DNA of 64,000 nt from Aedes albopictus (taxonomy: Eukaryota > Arthropoda > Insecta > Diptera > Culicidae): NCBI RefSeq assembly GCF_035046485.1, contig NC_085137.1:452096980-452160979 (forward strand). Direction: 5' to 3'. The position numbers and the translations under genes were made by a program. Under the pieces are notes generated by a model, which worked only from the letters and a program-made list of their open reading frames with translations, ran no database searches and was not told where the DNA came from. Position 1 is the stretch's first letter. Each line of letters opens with the position of its first letter. Below, one piece after another: positions 1 to 11,345 of this stretch.

Positions 1-780
1 TTTTCAACTTCAAACCTCATTTTCGTCCATTTGACATTAACCAATCTATGTTTCAACGTTCCATGATCTATAATAGGCTAGTTTTCTGAAAAGTTAATTA
101 AAAAATTTCCCATTTTGGTCACTAACCTTTACAGGGCGGCGCCTGAAGATGAAGACAACCAGAATTTTCAAACCGCAAAAAATCGCACAGGTCGCTAAAT
201 TTCGCATCTGATAAAACAAAATTTTTGATTTTCTCTACAATATCATCAAATATATGTACTTATTTCATCTGGTATGTGAAACTACATGGCTCTGGATCAG
301 TGTGGTCTGGTTGTTCATCGAATTTGAGCTAATTTTGTTACTGTTATAGTCATTTTGTTTAATGACCATTGGGCGCGCAGTTTATTGATATCCGCTTATT
401 AGGCCTACATTATCACATGTTAAACATCAAATATGTTCATTTTAATTTTTCAGTGCTAGAATATAGACATTGACTGATACACTGTCATGAAAAAATAGTC
501 ATATATATCCCATATTTAGCATGTAATAGTGCCTTGAACTTTTCGCATTTTTTCCTGCCGCACCCTGTAGGCAAACCACAGATCCAAGAATTTGCCCGGT
601 ATAATGCAAACATAGATGTTATCCCTTTTTTTAGGTCCGACGAGCGATAGCGAGTTCGGACAGCAAGCGATTGCTCGGTAAATTGCAATCATAGTTAGGC
701 AGGCTTTTCAGTCGTTACAGTCATATAAGTGCGATTCAGCTTTTCACTACCTCATACTTTCCTGCATTTGTTTTTCATGG
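1..780. other. Unassigned AT-rich DNA, no gene seen
   Basis: I see no coding region, RNA gene or clear terminal repeat here. The sequence is AT-rich with frequent stops in all frames. Short open frames, such as the one at 485-688 on the minus strand, have no recognisable protein similarity and no codon-like pattern. It could be diverged transposon or plain intergenic DNA. Confidence 0.4.
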
Positions 781-1120
781 GTAATTTAGTCATTTTTTAT
801 TGCATTTTTTGAATTTTTTATTGCTTTTTTGATATTTTTTTATTGTGAATTTTCTAATTTATTATGGAAAAATCGGATTTATTTATGGAAAATTCGAAGT
901 TATTTGGTGGGAAAAATGGCTTTTTTTATTGCAACAGTTGATTTATTCATTGCATTTTTGACTTTTTTAATTGCTCGAAAATCAATTATTTATGGAAACT
1001 TTTGATTGCATTTTTTTATTTGTTTATGGAACTTTTGTAATTTATTACTGCTTACACCCCTGTTTCTTCACTGGGACTTTTCGAATTATTTATGGGAAAT
1101 TTTGTATTTATTATGGAACG
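781..1120 (+). repeat. Degenerate TTTATGGAAA repeat tract
   Basis: The motif TTTATGGAAA/TTTATTGCAT recurs at roughly 25-bp spacing, separated by T-rich linkers. It forms a diverged tandem array in one orientation. The same motif builds both arms of the inverted array at 35862-36605, so the two tracts probably belong to one repeat family. The tract ends where the LINE fragment begins. It has no coding potential. Confidence 0.6.
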
Positions 1121-1136
1121 TTTAATTGTCTGCCAT

Positions 1137-1586
1137 TCTTAACCTAATACAGGAGAAGATTGACGCAACTCTACGACGGCAGCAAGCAGAATTTCGTGCC
1201 TGACGATCCTGTATGGACCATATTGTAACGCTCCGTATCATTCTGGAGCAAATCAATGGATTACAAGAGTCTCTGGGGCTGTTCATAAACCACGTAGACC
1301 AAAATTTGGCCATTTCAGACCGCCCCTTTCCCCCCTCGTAGACTGTTGTCCATACAAAAAAATTGAAATTTGTGTGGAGCGTAGACTTTGGCCAGACCCC
1401 CCTCCCCCCAAAAAGTTTACGTGGTTTATGAACGGCCCTCTCTACCTGGTGTTCATTGATTATGAAAAAGCTTTCGACCGTCTCAATCACGGAAACATGT
1501 GGGAATCCCTCAGGCGCAAGGGTTTCCCTGAGAAAATCATCGGCCTCATTGAAGCGCAGTATGGGGCACTTTCATGCAGATTGCCG
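1137..1586 (+). pseudogene. LINE family A reverse transcriptase, copy 1, fragment i
   Basis: This is a decayed piece of a non-LTR retrotransposon reverse transcriptase (RT). Translation from 1150 reads EKIDATLRRQQAEFRA, then an in-frame TGA at 1201-1203, then DHIVTLRIILEQINGLQESL up to a MITE at 1275. It resumes at 1439 with YLVFIDYEKAFDRLNHGNMW and continues as ESLRRKGFPEKIIGLIEAQY to about 1575. FIDYEKAFD matches the RT motif that carries the first catalytic aspartate. The element is 5'-truncated and cannot be functional. The next piece is at 2349, the rest at 12413 and 13050. I cannot name the clade. Confidence 0.85.
1275..1438. mobile_element. Harbinger-like MITE, copy 1 of 4
   Basis: A ~164-bp palindromic element with terminal inverted repeats (TIRs): GGGCTGTTCATAAACCACGT on the left and the complement of GGGCCGTTCATAAACCACGT on the right. 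The middle holds CCCCTTTCCCCCCTCGTAGAC and CATACAAAAA blocks seen in the other copies. It interrupts the LINE RT frame. Alignment with the expected uninterrupted LINE sequence suggests a 3-bp TSD (TCT). A GGGCC-type TIR and 3-bp TSD fit PIF/Harbinger, which is an inference. Related copies lie at 11160-11345, 54257-54385 and 59990-60154. It encodes no protein. Confidence 0.85.
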
Positions 1587-2348
1587 TAAACCGGAGTCAA
1601 ATTGATCAGCGGGGTGAAATTGATCATTCGGGTACTACATAGTACTTCCATACTAGGAACTTTTAAGCGTCGTAATGATCTTAAACATTTTACGTAATCT
1701 GGTTCGTAGATGTTTTGAGATGAGTGTAGACTTTATTTTTTTTTAGAAAAAGTTTAGTTTTGCCTTTTTTTTAGGAATTTGCAATGTATTTCCCATTTAG
1801 CTGAAATCATTGCTACTAAACAATCGATTGCTAATATGACCGTAAATTGCCTGTTTTAATGTTTTTGTGGAACCTTGGTTGGGAAGTTATGTAGCTAATC
1901 AGAACATGAAATAGTTAAAAAATATTTCTCTTTATGATGAAATAGTCATTTATTGTGATAGAAATCTCTTTTTTTATGAAATTGCCTACCTTAAGGCGTT
2001 TAAGGTGAAATTTAAAAATTTAGTTTTGCAATTGAAAGTATTAAATTCACTAGTTGTAAGATTTTAAACGCGTTATTCGGTTTTAGAAGAGCAAAACTAA
2101 GCGGAGAAGGAAATTTTCCTTTCCAACCGATGCTTAATTGTATTCTGATCAATTTCGTCCCAAAGAAACCTTCCCAATTTTTTGATATTTGGAGTTATTT
2201 AATTTAAAGTTTAAATTTGTTGAACAAAATTCTGTCGCATGGTTCCATGGAGACACTGGGTACTAATTTTCAGGATTTTTTTTGGCAATCTTTGGTTTGG
2301 CACTGATGTTATCCGCAGAAGTTGTTTCCAAGTGATCATTTTGACCCC
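1586..2348. mobile_element. DNA element inserted in LINE copy 1, CCGTAAAC-type TIRs
   Basis: The LINE reading breaks off near 1586 and resumes at 2349. The ~763-bp insert has inverted ends: CCGTAAACCGGAGTCAAATT on the left and the complement of CGTAATCCGGGGTCAAAATG on the right. Each end is followed by TGATCA and a GGGGTGAAATTGATC-like block. The ends resemble those of the element at 50836-52106 (TACCGTAAAATGGGGTA), so they are likely related. The TSD is ambiguous, 2 bp at most. I see no transposase frame. Confidence 0.65.
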
Positions 2349-2419
2349 GGATTACGATACTGCACAACGGTATTTTGTGCGATCCCATCCGGGTCATTGC
2401 TGGAGTAAGGCAAGGATGT
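2349..2419 (+). pseudogene. LINE family A RT, copy 1, fragment ii
   Basis: Seventy bases translate as LHNGILCDPIRVIAGVRQGC. This matches the segment before the IL-SPLLFLIVIDE motif in the same LINE family; the corresponding part of copy 2 is at 56085-56140. It directly continues fragment i once the 1586-2348 insert is removed, and it is cut at the TA at 2418-2419. The reading continues at 12416, about 10 kb away. Confidence 0.8.
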
Positions 2420-2659
2420 AGGGTCAAGTGGGGTAAAATACCATTTTTCCAAACTTTTATCGTTTTCAATGATAAGTAGCCTCATTTGTTGGGCTTTCAA
2501 AGTGGTAATAGCAACTAGACATAATTTGCTCGATGCTTCAGCAAAAAAAAATCACTTAACCATTGCATTTTCATCGATTTTAAGCGATTTGAAAAACTGG
2601 TTCGTAAAACGGAAGTGGTGCAAAAAGACCATCTGCCATGGGGTAAGATGCCACTTCAT

Positions 2660-2808
2660 GAAAACATTCATAAATTACGTCCATCAGTTTTTGGGCATTT
2701 CCGACTGCTTTTCCCTCCTCTGTCCCGCTTTTTTCGTATACTCAATAAATTGAGTGTTACCCCCCTCCCCGCAAAACGATGATCGTAATATTTGAATGAC
2801 CCCTAACA
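2660..2808. mobile_element. Small MITE, ATTCATAAATTACGTC type
   Basis: The left part reads AACATTCATAAATTACGTCC. The complement of the right part reads GGGGTCATTCAAATATTACG, followed by a G-rich GCGGGGAGGGGGG stretch. The two halves form a weak inverted repeat. The ATTCATAAATTACGT motif recurs in part near 41115-41142 and, as ATCCATTAAGTTTA, at 45986-46084. No coding capacity. Boundaries are approximate. Confidence 0.45.
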
Positions 2809-3059
2809 TGGAAAGCGCAGACATCAACAATCATGCGTCTCCATGTGTGCCTCAATCTCGTTGGAAACACTTGGCTGCAGTGCTGTCATGCTAAAATGAG
2901 AGCTGGTTACTCAAGGTTTTCAAATTTCAGCGCCCCTTATACTGGTACGCCCCTAAGAAAATGATTTCACTATTACGCCCAATTTAGAATTATTCTAAAA
3001 AAACTACTCCATATTTTACGATTTTTTCCGTGATTATCGTGGAAGGGACATTATTGTTG

Positions 3060-4380
3060 GAATTCCTTTTATAAATTTGACAAAGATTCTTCTTAAAAAT
3101 TCTAGAAAAAATAATTCAGTATTACCTCCAAGGACTTCACCAGACATTCCTTTGTATACACTTTCAGGATTTATCAAATATTTTTAATGATTCTAGCAAG
3201 AATGCCTCTAAAGATTCCTTTTAGTATTTCTTCATCAGATTCCTTAGAATTTCTCCAGAAATTTCTCCATGGATTCTTCCGGGGATTCCCCAAGGAATTT
3301 TCCTTGGGACTTGTTTAGGAGAAATTCTTTCTGAAATTCCACCTAGGTTTCTTCAAAAAATTATATTGAAATGTTCTTTCAAGAAGTGCTCAACATTTCT
3401 GAAGAATTTATTAGGAAATATTATCATAGTATTTCAAGGAAATACAAATTTCTCAAGAACTTCTTCTAGGAATTTCTCCAGGAATTTCTCCAAACATTTC
3501 TTAAAAATATGCAATTACAGGGCATTTTTTTCACAGATTGGGAGATTCTATCAGAAGCTGCTCTAGGGGTTTTCGCTATGAATTCAGAAATTTATCAAGA
3601 AAATTGTCAGTTATTATTACTTGAATTTATCCAGAGATTGCACTACATAATCAATTTTCTTGGGAATTTATTTGGAAACTCCCCTAGAAAATTCTCAAAG
3701 AATTCTTCTGAAAATGTTAACAGTTTCTCCACAGATTTCTCCAATAGTTCTTTCAGGTATTCCCCAGGCATTAATTTGGATTTATTCAGAACTTTCTTTT
3801 GGAATTATTTCAGATTTTTCTTTTCAAAAATTCTGTCAACAACTCCTGCAGAAATTGTTCTAGAATCTATTTCTTAGCTTTACTTCCTCATATCCCTTCA
3901 GAAATCGCATAAGATTTTTTTCTGAGAATTCCTTCAGGAGTTCTTCCAAGGATATCTTTAGTAAATCCTCACGAGATCCCTCACAAACTTATTAAAGGAT
4001 TTCTTCGACGATTCCATCAATACCTTTGATTGTGATTTCTGCCGGCATGTTTTAAAAGGCTCCTTCAGAAATTCCTTTATGAATTTCATCAAGAATTCCA
4101 CCAAAAATTTCTCAAGCATTTTTTCCTTGTAATTACTTGCAGAGTTTCTTTAGACGTTTTTCATGACTTTTTTTCTATAAATTAAATGCCTATCCTATGG
4201 TACCCATGTATTCTCCTGGGTATTATCCCTGGAGTTCTCTAGGAGTTGCTTCAGAAATAACATCATAAATTGCTACAATTTTTTTAGGAATCTCTCTAAA
4301 AAAATATCAAAATTTGTTTAGGAGTTGTCAAAGGTATCCTCGAAAGTTTTTTAACGAAAACTCATTCAGCAGGATTCTTT
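3060..4380 (+). repeat. Degenerate ~15-bp repeat tract, pyrimidine orientation
   Basis: This tract is built from variants of TTCTCCAGGAATTTC at about 15-bp spacing, heavily diverged. Here the + strand carries the C/T-rich version. Open frames through it give low-complexity Phe/Ser/Leu-rich readings caused by the period being a multiple of three, not by coding. The opposite orientation appears at 5615-6335 and 8400-10680, so the foldback element sits between oppositely oriented tracts. Confidence 0.75.
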
Positions 4381-4617
4381 AACTCCTAAACTACCAAGGG
4401 TCCAAAAAAAGTCGGAAGTCCAACTTTGACAAGGCATTTCTCGGCCGTTTTTCAACCGATTTCAAAACTTTTTTTTGCGATGGAACCGGACAGGTTTCAA
4501 GATCATCGTCCATTTAAAAAAATATAAAATAGATGCGTCTACCCAAAGTTATTAAGCAAAAGGCACTTCCTAGTTTTTTTTGAGAGCGCATTTTTTGCAC
4601 ACATTGATCAATAAAAC

Positions 4618-5590
4618 AAAATTTAAAGCGATGACATATGTTTTTTTCGACTCTAAATCATGCGTACAGCTAGAGTGAACATGTTTATGCAAAATTAGTG
4701 ATTTTTCAGTACACTGATATTTTACCTTACTCAAAAAACTGCTAAAATACCCTATTTTTCGCATAAAATAAGCAATAAATCAAAATTCAAAGCGATGACA
4801 TATAGCTTTTTTGGTCTTAAATTGTTCGTAGGATTGTACTCGACATTTTTGATGAACAATGAAAATGTTCTAATTACACTCTTATTTTGTTTTACCCGGA
4901 AAACTACGAAAATTCCATATTTTTTACACAAAGTAGTCAACAAAACTAAATTTCAAACGTGAACATATAGTTTTTAGCCTTGAAATGTTCGTAGCAGTTT
5001 GGGGGACATACTTGAAGAATAATAGTGATGTTTTCAATACACTCAAATTTTGATTCACTCAAAAATCAACGAAAGTACCACTTTTTCACGCAAAGTGATT
5101 CACAAAAATAATGGCTTACAATGCAAAGTAGTTTTTTACCTTTAAATTATTCGTGAAAACGTACTGGACGTTCTTGATGAGTAATAGTGATGTTTTCATG
5201 ACACACTTAATTTATTTTACTCGAAAAGCTACAAAAATACCATAACTTTCATACAAAACTGTCAATAAAACAAAATTTAAAGCCATAACATGTAGTTGTA
5301 AGCCTTAAATTTTCCGTTACAAAGGTACTGGACCTGTTTTTGATAAAATGTTGATGTTTACGTTACATTTATATTTTATTTTATAAAAAATGTACGAAAA
5401 TACCACAAAAAAGCGAATAAGCCAAAATTTAAGGTAATGATATGTAGTTATTCAACTTTGAATTTATCGTAGTAGTTTAGTGGATTTACTTGAACAACCC
5501 TAGTGAACTTTTTATTACACTCATATTTTATTTCACTCGGAATACTAGGAAAATACCACATTTTTCACACAAAGTAGTCAACAAATAAAA
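4618..5590 (-). repeat. Six tandem ~165-bp units in the left foldback arm
   Basis: Units begin near 4618, 4786, 4950, 5114, 5276 and 5429. Each carries, in order, AAATTTAAAGCGATGACATA or a variant, a TTAAATTxTTCGTA block, a GTxATGTTTTC block and an ACTACGAAAATACCA-like block, and ends near CACAAAGTAGTCAACAAA. Units differ from one another far more than the two arms differ. The mirror copy occupies about 7160-8135 on the other strand. The short frames at 4570-4764, 4752-4943, 7808-7999 and 7987-8181 are by-products of this structure. Confidence 0.75.
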
Positions 5591-5614
5591 ATATAGGGCA
5601 ATGCATTCTGGTTT

Positions 5615-6335
5615 TGGAACTGGAAAATCTCGGAAAAAGCCCTGGTAGGAAATATTTAGAAGATTCATGAAAGAACTCTGAAAATCTCTGAGAGAAATCC
5701 CGGGAGAAACTCCGGATGAAAACCAGCGAAGAAATTCAGGAGAAATATCGGAAAACTCTTTGGCAGAAATTCCAGAAGTAATTATCGAAAATCTCTGAAA
5801 AATATCGAAAAAACTACGGAAGGAATTATTAATGGGAGCAAATAAAAGAAAAACACTTTGCATAGGAACTAGGATGGAAACTTGAGAGAACTGGAGAAAG
5901 CCAAAAAAACAACTTCAAAAACGCTCCAGGACAAAAAATAAGAGATTCGTAAAAAAAATTGATAATATTCTAAATGATTCTTTGATGGATTCACTGAGAA
6001 AATCTATGGAAGGTTTTTAAATGAATCCTTGGAAAAAATTACCAAGCAATCGCTAGAGGAATTTCTGATGAAAACCCAAAGGAATTATTCACGGGAACAT
6101 TTCAAAAGTTTTCTAAAAGAATTCCTAGAAAAATAGAACTCCTAAATAAATTCCGCATGCATCATTGATGTTTTTGAAAATATCCCTGAAGGAATCTCTG
6201 CAATATTTTTGAAAGATTTTTGAAAAGAACTCACGACAAAATATTTTTAAAGAATCTTTGAAAGATATCCTATAATATAAATGCACCTTTTGGGAAATTT
6301 CTAAAAAAACAAATGTATATAGAAGAGTTTCTGAA
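5615..6335 (+). repeat. Degenerate ~15-bp repeat, purine orientation, inside foldback spacer
   Basis: Purine-rich variants such as CTGAGAGAAATCCCGGGAG and GGAAGGAATTATTAATG recur. This is the complement orientation of the 3060-4380 tract. It occupies about half of the spacer between the foldback arms, so the spacer itself contains older repetitive DNA rather than a gene. Confidence 0.65.
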
Positions 6336-6341
6336 GCAATA

Positions 6342-6560
6342 CCGGTAAACGGGGTAGCTTTGATAGTTTTTCAGCAAATTTCCCTAATATTAGTCCATGT
6401 ATCTTTCCTGATTTAATAATTTTAAAACAAATACTGGCGTCTCAGTAATAATTGCAATGCAAGGATTAGACAGTTTTAATTGTTGTGGATGATCAATACT
6501 TTTTTCATATGAGCGAAAATCACATTTTCATTTTGGGGAAACTTTGATAGTGCTCTGAAA
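6342..6560 (+). mobile_element. CGGTAAACGGGGTA terminal module
   Basis: This ~215-bp segment starts CCGGTAAACGGGGTAGC and ends with GGGGAAACTTTGATAGTGC. It is homologous, in inverted orientation, to 51885-52106, the right end of the element at 50836-52106. Shared landmarks in order are TTTGATAGTTTTTCAGC, AAACAxxTACTGG, TTCATATGAGCGA and the final ACTTTGxTAGTGC. It is most likely a solo end of that transposon family. Confidence 0.65.
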
Positions 6561-7141
6561 AACATATTAAATCCCAAAAAATATTACAGATTGCAACGCA
6601 AAGAGTATCAGTATGAAGGGAAAAGCCGTATGAAACATGTTAGGTTAATTTATTGTATAAAAATGCGCATAGTAAGTTTCATATCCGGGGAAATGTACTT
6701 ATGTGGCCGAATAAAACACTTCACACCCGGATATTACGATAATAAAAACATGCACATTTATTTACAGACTATGTACACAAATTACACAACATTACAATTA
6801 ATCACAACATATTAAAAGTAACACCGCGGAGAGCGCGCGCGGGCAGCATCTGGCTGCTGCTGCAAATGATGGCGTTCTGCTGTTCTGTATGTTCGTCATC
6901 GTCGTCGTCGTCGTCGGCGGCGGCGGCCGTCGTCGTCTATCCATCGTTGTGATAGACACGAGCCGAGCCGATCATGGGGTACACGAATGCTCGTTCACAA
7001 CAGTAAGTTCTCTTCATTTGAGTCTTTTTTGATTTTTCATAAACAAATTTAGAAAACTACGATTGTAATTGAAAGATCACTATTGTTTATCAAACAAGTA
7101 TAGTACTTTTTTACAATTAATTTCATGGCAAAAAAAACTAT
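6561..7141. other. GC-rich patch with GTC/GGC microsatellite in foldback spacer
   Basis: After about 250 bp of AT-rich DNA, 6825-6965 becomes strongly GC-rich: GCGCGCGCGGGC, CTGCTGCTGC, then GTCGTCGTCGTCGGCGGCGG near 6900-6930. A splice-donor-like AACAGTAAGT follows at about 7005. An open frame at 6591-6815 (74 codons) has no recognisable domain. The patch differs from everything around it and could be a captured host exon or promoter. That is inference only. Confidence 0.35.
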
Positions 7142-8399
7142 AATGCATTGCCTTATATTTTTATTTGATGACTACTTTGTGTGAAAAATGTGGTATTTTC
7201 CTAGTATTCCGAGTGAAATAAAATATGAGTGTAATAAAAAGATCACTAGGGTTGTTCAAGTAAATCCACTAAACTACTACGATAAATTCAAAGTTGAATA
7301 ACTACATATCATTACCTTAAATTTTGGCTTATTCGCTTTTTTGTGGTATTTTCGTACATTTTTTTATAAAACAAAATATAAGTGTAACGTAAACATCAAC
7401 ATTTTAACAAAATCAGGTCCAGTACCTTTGTAACGGAAAATTTAAGGCCACACAACTACATGTTATGGCTTTAAATTTTGTTTTATTGGCAGTTTTGTAT
7501 GAAAATTATGGTATTTTTGTAGCTTTTCGAGTAAAATAATTTAAGTGTGTCATGAAAACATCACTATTACTTATCAAGAATGTCCAGTACGTTTTCACGA
7601 ATAATTTAAAGGTAAAAAACTACTTTGCATTGTAAGCCATTGTTTTTGTGAATCACTTTGCGTGAAAAAGTGGTACTTTCGTTGATTTTTGAGTGAATCA
7701 AAATTTGAGTGTATTGAAAACATCACTATTATTCTTCAAGTATGTCCCCCAAACTGCTACGAACATTTCAAGGCTAAAAACTATATGTTCACGTTTGAAA
7801 TTTAGTTTTGTTGGCTACTTTGTGTAAAAAATATGGAATTTTCGTAGTTTTCCGGGTAAAACAAAATAAGAGTGTAATTAGAACATTTTCATTGTTCATC
7901 AAAAATGTCGAGTACAATCCTACGAACAATTTAAGACCAAAAAAGCTATATGTCATCGCTTTGAATTTTGATTTATTGCTTATTTTATGCGAAAAATAGG
8001 GTATTTTAGCAGTTTTTTGAGTAAGGTAAAATATCAGTGTACTGAAAAATCACTAATTTTGCATAAACATGTTCACTCTAGCTGTACGCATGATTTAGAG
8101 TCGAAAAAAACATATGTCATCGCTTTAAATTTTGTTTTATTGATCAATGTGTGCAAAAAATGCGCTCTCAAAAAAAACTAGGAAGTGCCTTTTGCTTAAT
8201 AACTTTGGGTAGACGCATCTATTTTATATTTTTTTTAAATGGACGATGATCTTGAAACCTGTCCGGTTCCATCGCAAAAAAAAGTTTTGATATCGGTTAA
8301 AAAACGGCCGAGAAATGCCTTGTCAAAGTTGGACTTCCGACTTTTTTTGGACCCTTGGTAGTTCGCGGGAGTTTTTACCCCCTCAGAAGTTTAAGTGTT

Positions 8400-10680
8400 A
8401 AACAATCCTCCGGTAATTTTTATGTAATTTCTTGAAGAAATTTCATAAAAACGCTAGAGGAACATCTGAGCAAAAACTCCATGGTAGAACTGTTGAAGAA
8501 ATCCCTTGCCAAAGTTCCCGAAGAAATGCTTACAATTTCAAAGAAGTTTCTGAAGATAAAAATATTTCTTCAAGGAAATCTTTCCTTTTTTCCTGAAGGT
8601 ATTACTGAAAAAAAAAATTAGTAGAGGAATACCTAGAGAAACTTCCCGGGAAATGGATGAGAGATTTCGTTAGCGATTTTATGGAAGTATTCCAGGAGAA
8701 ATCAGTGAACGAGTTCTTGAAAAAAATCCTTGGAAATAACAGGTGAAACGCATATTGAGGCGTCTGCAAAGATAACAAAAACTCTTGGGATATTTTAAAT
8801 AGAATTTTCATAGAAAATTTCTTAAAGAACCCGTGAAGAAGTTATTTAAATTATCCCAAGAAGAAATTCCTGTGATAATACAGGGAAGAATATCTGGTGG
8901 AATTCTTAAGAAATCTTAGAATGAAATTTCTGGATACTTTAACGAGGGAATTTGCAATGGAATCCTTAGAGCAATTCCCGAACGAATCTCTGCTGGTCTT
9001 CCTGAAGAAATACCTGAACGAGATTCTTAAAGAATACCTGGACAACTTTCTGGAGAAATCATTGGAAGAATTCATCAAAAAATCTTTGAAAACGTTTCTA
9101 TAGGAATCCACGTAGAGAATTCTGAAGTCATCCCTGGATCTATTTTCGATGATTTTTTAAACGAATCCTTTTAAAAATGTTGAAGACAGTTACTGTAAGT
9201 TTCAGAAAAAAATCTTCCTAAATGAAATCTTGAAAAAAAAAATCTGATGGAATTCATGCGGGAATATCTGAAGGAAGCGCTGGAGCAATTCATTAATGAA
9301 ACCCTGGAAGAAATTCTGAAAGAAGCCTTTGTAGATTTTAAGAACGAATCCCACGAGTAATTTTAAAAGGAATCCATGGATTAACTTTCAAAGGACCCAT
9401 GAAAGCATACCTTGGATTTGGAATCTTGAACAAATTTATGTAGTTATCTTCATTGGAATTTCCTAAACAATCTCCACGAAAATTTCTAAAAGAATTTCTT
9501 GAAGATTTTCTAAAGAAATATTTGTATCAATTTCTGAAGGCGTCTGTGGAAGAGTTTCTAAAGTTATCCTTGGAGAAATTTGTGGAGGAACTTTTGATTT
9601 TCTTAAAGAGTCTCTGAATACATATCCTGAAAAAAAAATCTCGTACAAATTTTTGCAAGAAGCTATTGGGGAATGTTCAACACTTTTTCGGCATAAGAGT
9701 CAATTTTGACACAAAATGTACACGTTACCAGCGAGCTGTTCCCAACGTGAAGCAATGGAAAGTTAAGGAAACCTTCTCTACAGTAATTTTTGGATACATT
9801 TCTTAAGGGTTCCTCTAACGAAAACTTTAAAAGAAATCATAGACTCCCCGTAAAAATAAAATCCTGGAGGATTTTCGGAAAAAGTCTATGGAGCAATATC
9901 GGAAGTAATCCAAGGAAGTTTTTAAGCTCTCCAATTAATTTCTAAGGAAATCTTTTACTTTGGAGACAATTCTATGAGTTTTCTAAAGGAATCAAAATGG
10001 CCGGTATGAATTGAATAGATAGTGCCACCGTTGCGTTGTGTGTTTGACATAACTCCTCTGCTGTCACCATGTTAAAGGCCGTATACAATGGCGCCTATGT
10101 TTTTTTTTGATATGCTGAGCACCATCAAACTTTGATGATCAAAGTACGTTGACCGATTCCTGAAGGGTTTCTAAAAACATTTCCAAAGTCATTCCTGACA
10201 GAATTTTTTTCATTTATTATTCATGAGATTTTCAGCCGGAGATGGGTTCATTTCATTTGCTAAATTTCTTTAAAATCCCCTTGGAAATTTTGTGGAGAAA
10301 TCGGTGAAGGAATTTGAAAGAAATACCTACAGGATTCTTGGATGAATTTCTGAAAATATCCATAAATGGTTTTAAATTAAATCTCTCGGTAATTTTCTGG
10401 AGGAATCTCTCAATGAATTTGTGAAAGAATCACTAAAAGGATTTACGATGAAATAATTTCTAAAGCAATCCATGCTAGTTTTCTAGAATAATATTTAGAT
10501 ACATTTCGTAGGAATAACGAGTAAAATATCTTAATTAATCCCTGTAAGGATTTAAAGATAAAAATACAAATGACTCTTTGATAGATTTTTAGTGAACTTA
10601 TTGAGGAGTTTGTGAGGTAATTCGAGAATAGATTTCTGAGGAAATCCTGGAAAAAAAAAATTCTGACAGAATCTTCAAAG
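8400..10680 (+). repeat. Degenerate ~15-bp repeat tract, purine orientation
   Basis: Long purine-rich tract with variants of GAAGGAATTCCTGGAGAAAT, broken by short non-repetitive stretches at about 9660-9780 and 10000-10160. It is the reverse orientation of 3060-4380. The latter gap holds a block reading ATAGTGCCACCGTTGCG that I do not recognise. Frames such as 8897-9103 read as repetitive Glu/Leu/Phe strings and are not genes. Confidence 0.7.
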
Positions 10681-10698
10681 CATTGTTGTTCACCTCGT

Positions 10699-10895
10699 CC
10701 TTTTTTTACGTCCATGCTTGGCAAAGCGACAAAAAATTCTACCGCTAAGACATTGAGCAAACTCAACAGTTATATATTTTTTAAAACGTCTTCGTGATTA
10801 TGAGAAGTGTACAAAAATATAAAAATGTGTATTTTGATCATTATTTTGGCAGTAGAATTTTTTTTCGCTATGCCAATAGTGGACGTAAAATAAGG
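10699..10895. mobile_element. 197-bp MITE, CCTTTTTTTACGTCC TIRs
   Basis: Left end CCTTTTTTTACGTCC continues as TTGGCAAAGCGACAAAAAAT. The complement of the right end reads CCTTATTTTACGTCC followed by TTGGCATAGCGAAAAAAAAT. The arms are about 48 bp and read to AATTCTACYG on both sides. The middle is AT-rich and non-coding. I could not identify a TSD. It lies in the degenerate tract inside the 10-kb insertion. Confidence 0.7.
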
Positions 10896-11159
10896 TTTAG
10901 GTGTATTTGGAAAGATTTCTGAAGGAATCCACGTAAGAAATCCCCATATCACTGAACTTTGTTATTGCTTGTATGAGCACCAAAAGGGGTAAAACTCACA
11001 AGGATAACTTACTTTATTGAAATATAACAAGCCACAAAAAATCGTAGACAAATTTCCATTACGTCTGGAGACTGAAAAATTATAATATTCACTCTATGTT
11101 TGGAGGATAAAGATATACATATTAGTAAACTGACGTAGGTTAATTTATTATATTCAGGA

Positions 11160-11345
11160 GGGCGGAAGCAATCACTATGGCGCAGTCCGTAGTAGACAAT
11201 TTTTGACCATCTCAGACCCCCCCCTCCCCCTCGTAGACTTTTCTCCATACAAAATTTTCGAAATTTGTATGGAGCGTAGACTTTGACCAGACAAACCCCC
11301 CCCCCCTCTCCCCTCTTTAGAGTCTACGTAGTATATGGGCAGGCC
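11160..11345. mobile_element. Harbinger-like MITE, degraded copy
   Basis: Contains CCCCTCGTAGACTTTTCTCC, then a CATACAAAATTTTCG / AAATTTGTATGGAGCGTAGAC palindrome, and ends GTCTACGTAGTATATGGGCA followed by GGCCCTA. This is the same arrangement as 1275-1438. The left terminus is eroded (GTCCGTAGTAGAC), so the exact start is uncertain. Confidence 0.75.

Larger units (their letters stand above)
4391..8361. mobile_element. Foldback element with 1.2-kb inverted arms
   Basis: Two long inverted arms, 4391-5607 and 7142-8361, flank a 1.5-kb spacer. The left tip reads CTACCAAGGGTCC and the right tip GGACCCTTGGTAG. The arms match almost base for base over ~1.2 kb; I see only scattered differences, for example near 5300 versus 7420. 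Each arm contains about six diverged tandem units. Long repeat-built TIRs are the hallmark of Foldback/Galileo-type DNA elements. No transposase is visible, so this copy is probably non-autonomous. Similarity may extend a few bases beyond the given ends, and I could not identify a TSD. Confidence 0.85.

Noticed and set aside
3060..4380. CRISPR-like spaced repeats
   Set aside because: Repeats are degenerate, spacing is continuous, and the DNA is clearly eukaryotic. No spacers or cas genes.
4391..8361. Mirror-image short proteins on opposite strands (for example 4570-4764 and 7987-8181)
   Set aside because: They are identical because they lie in the inverted arms of the foldback element; there is no sign of coding selection.
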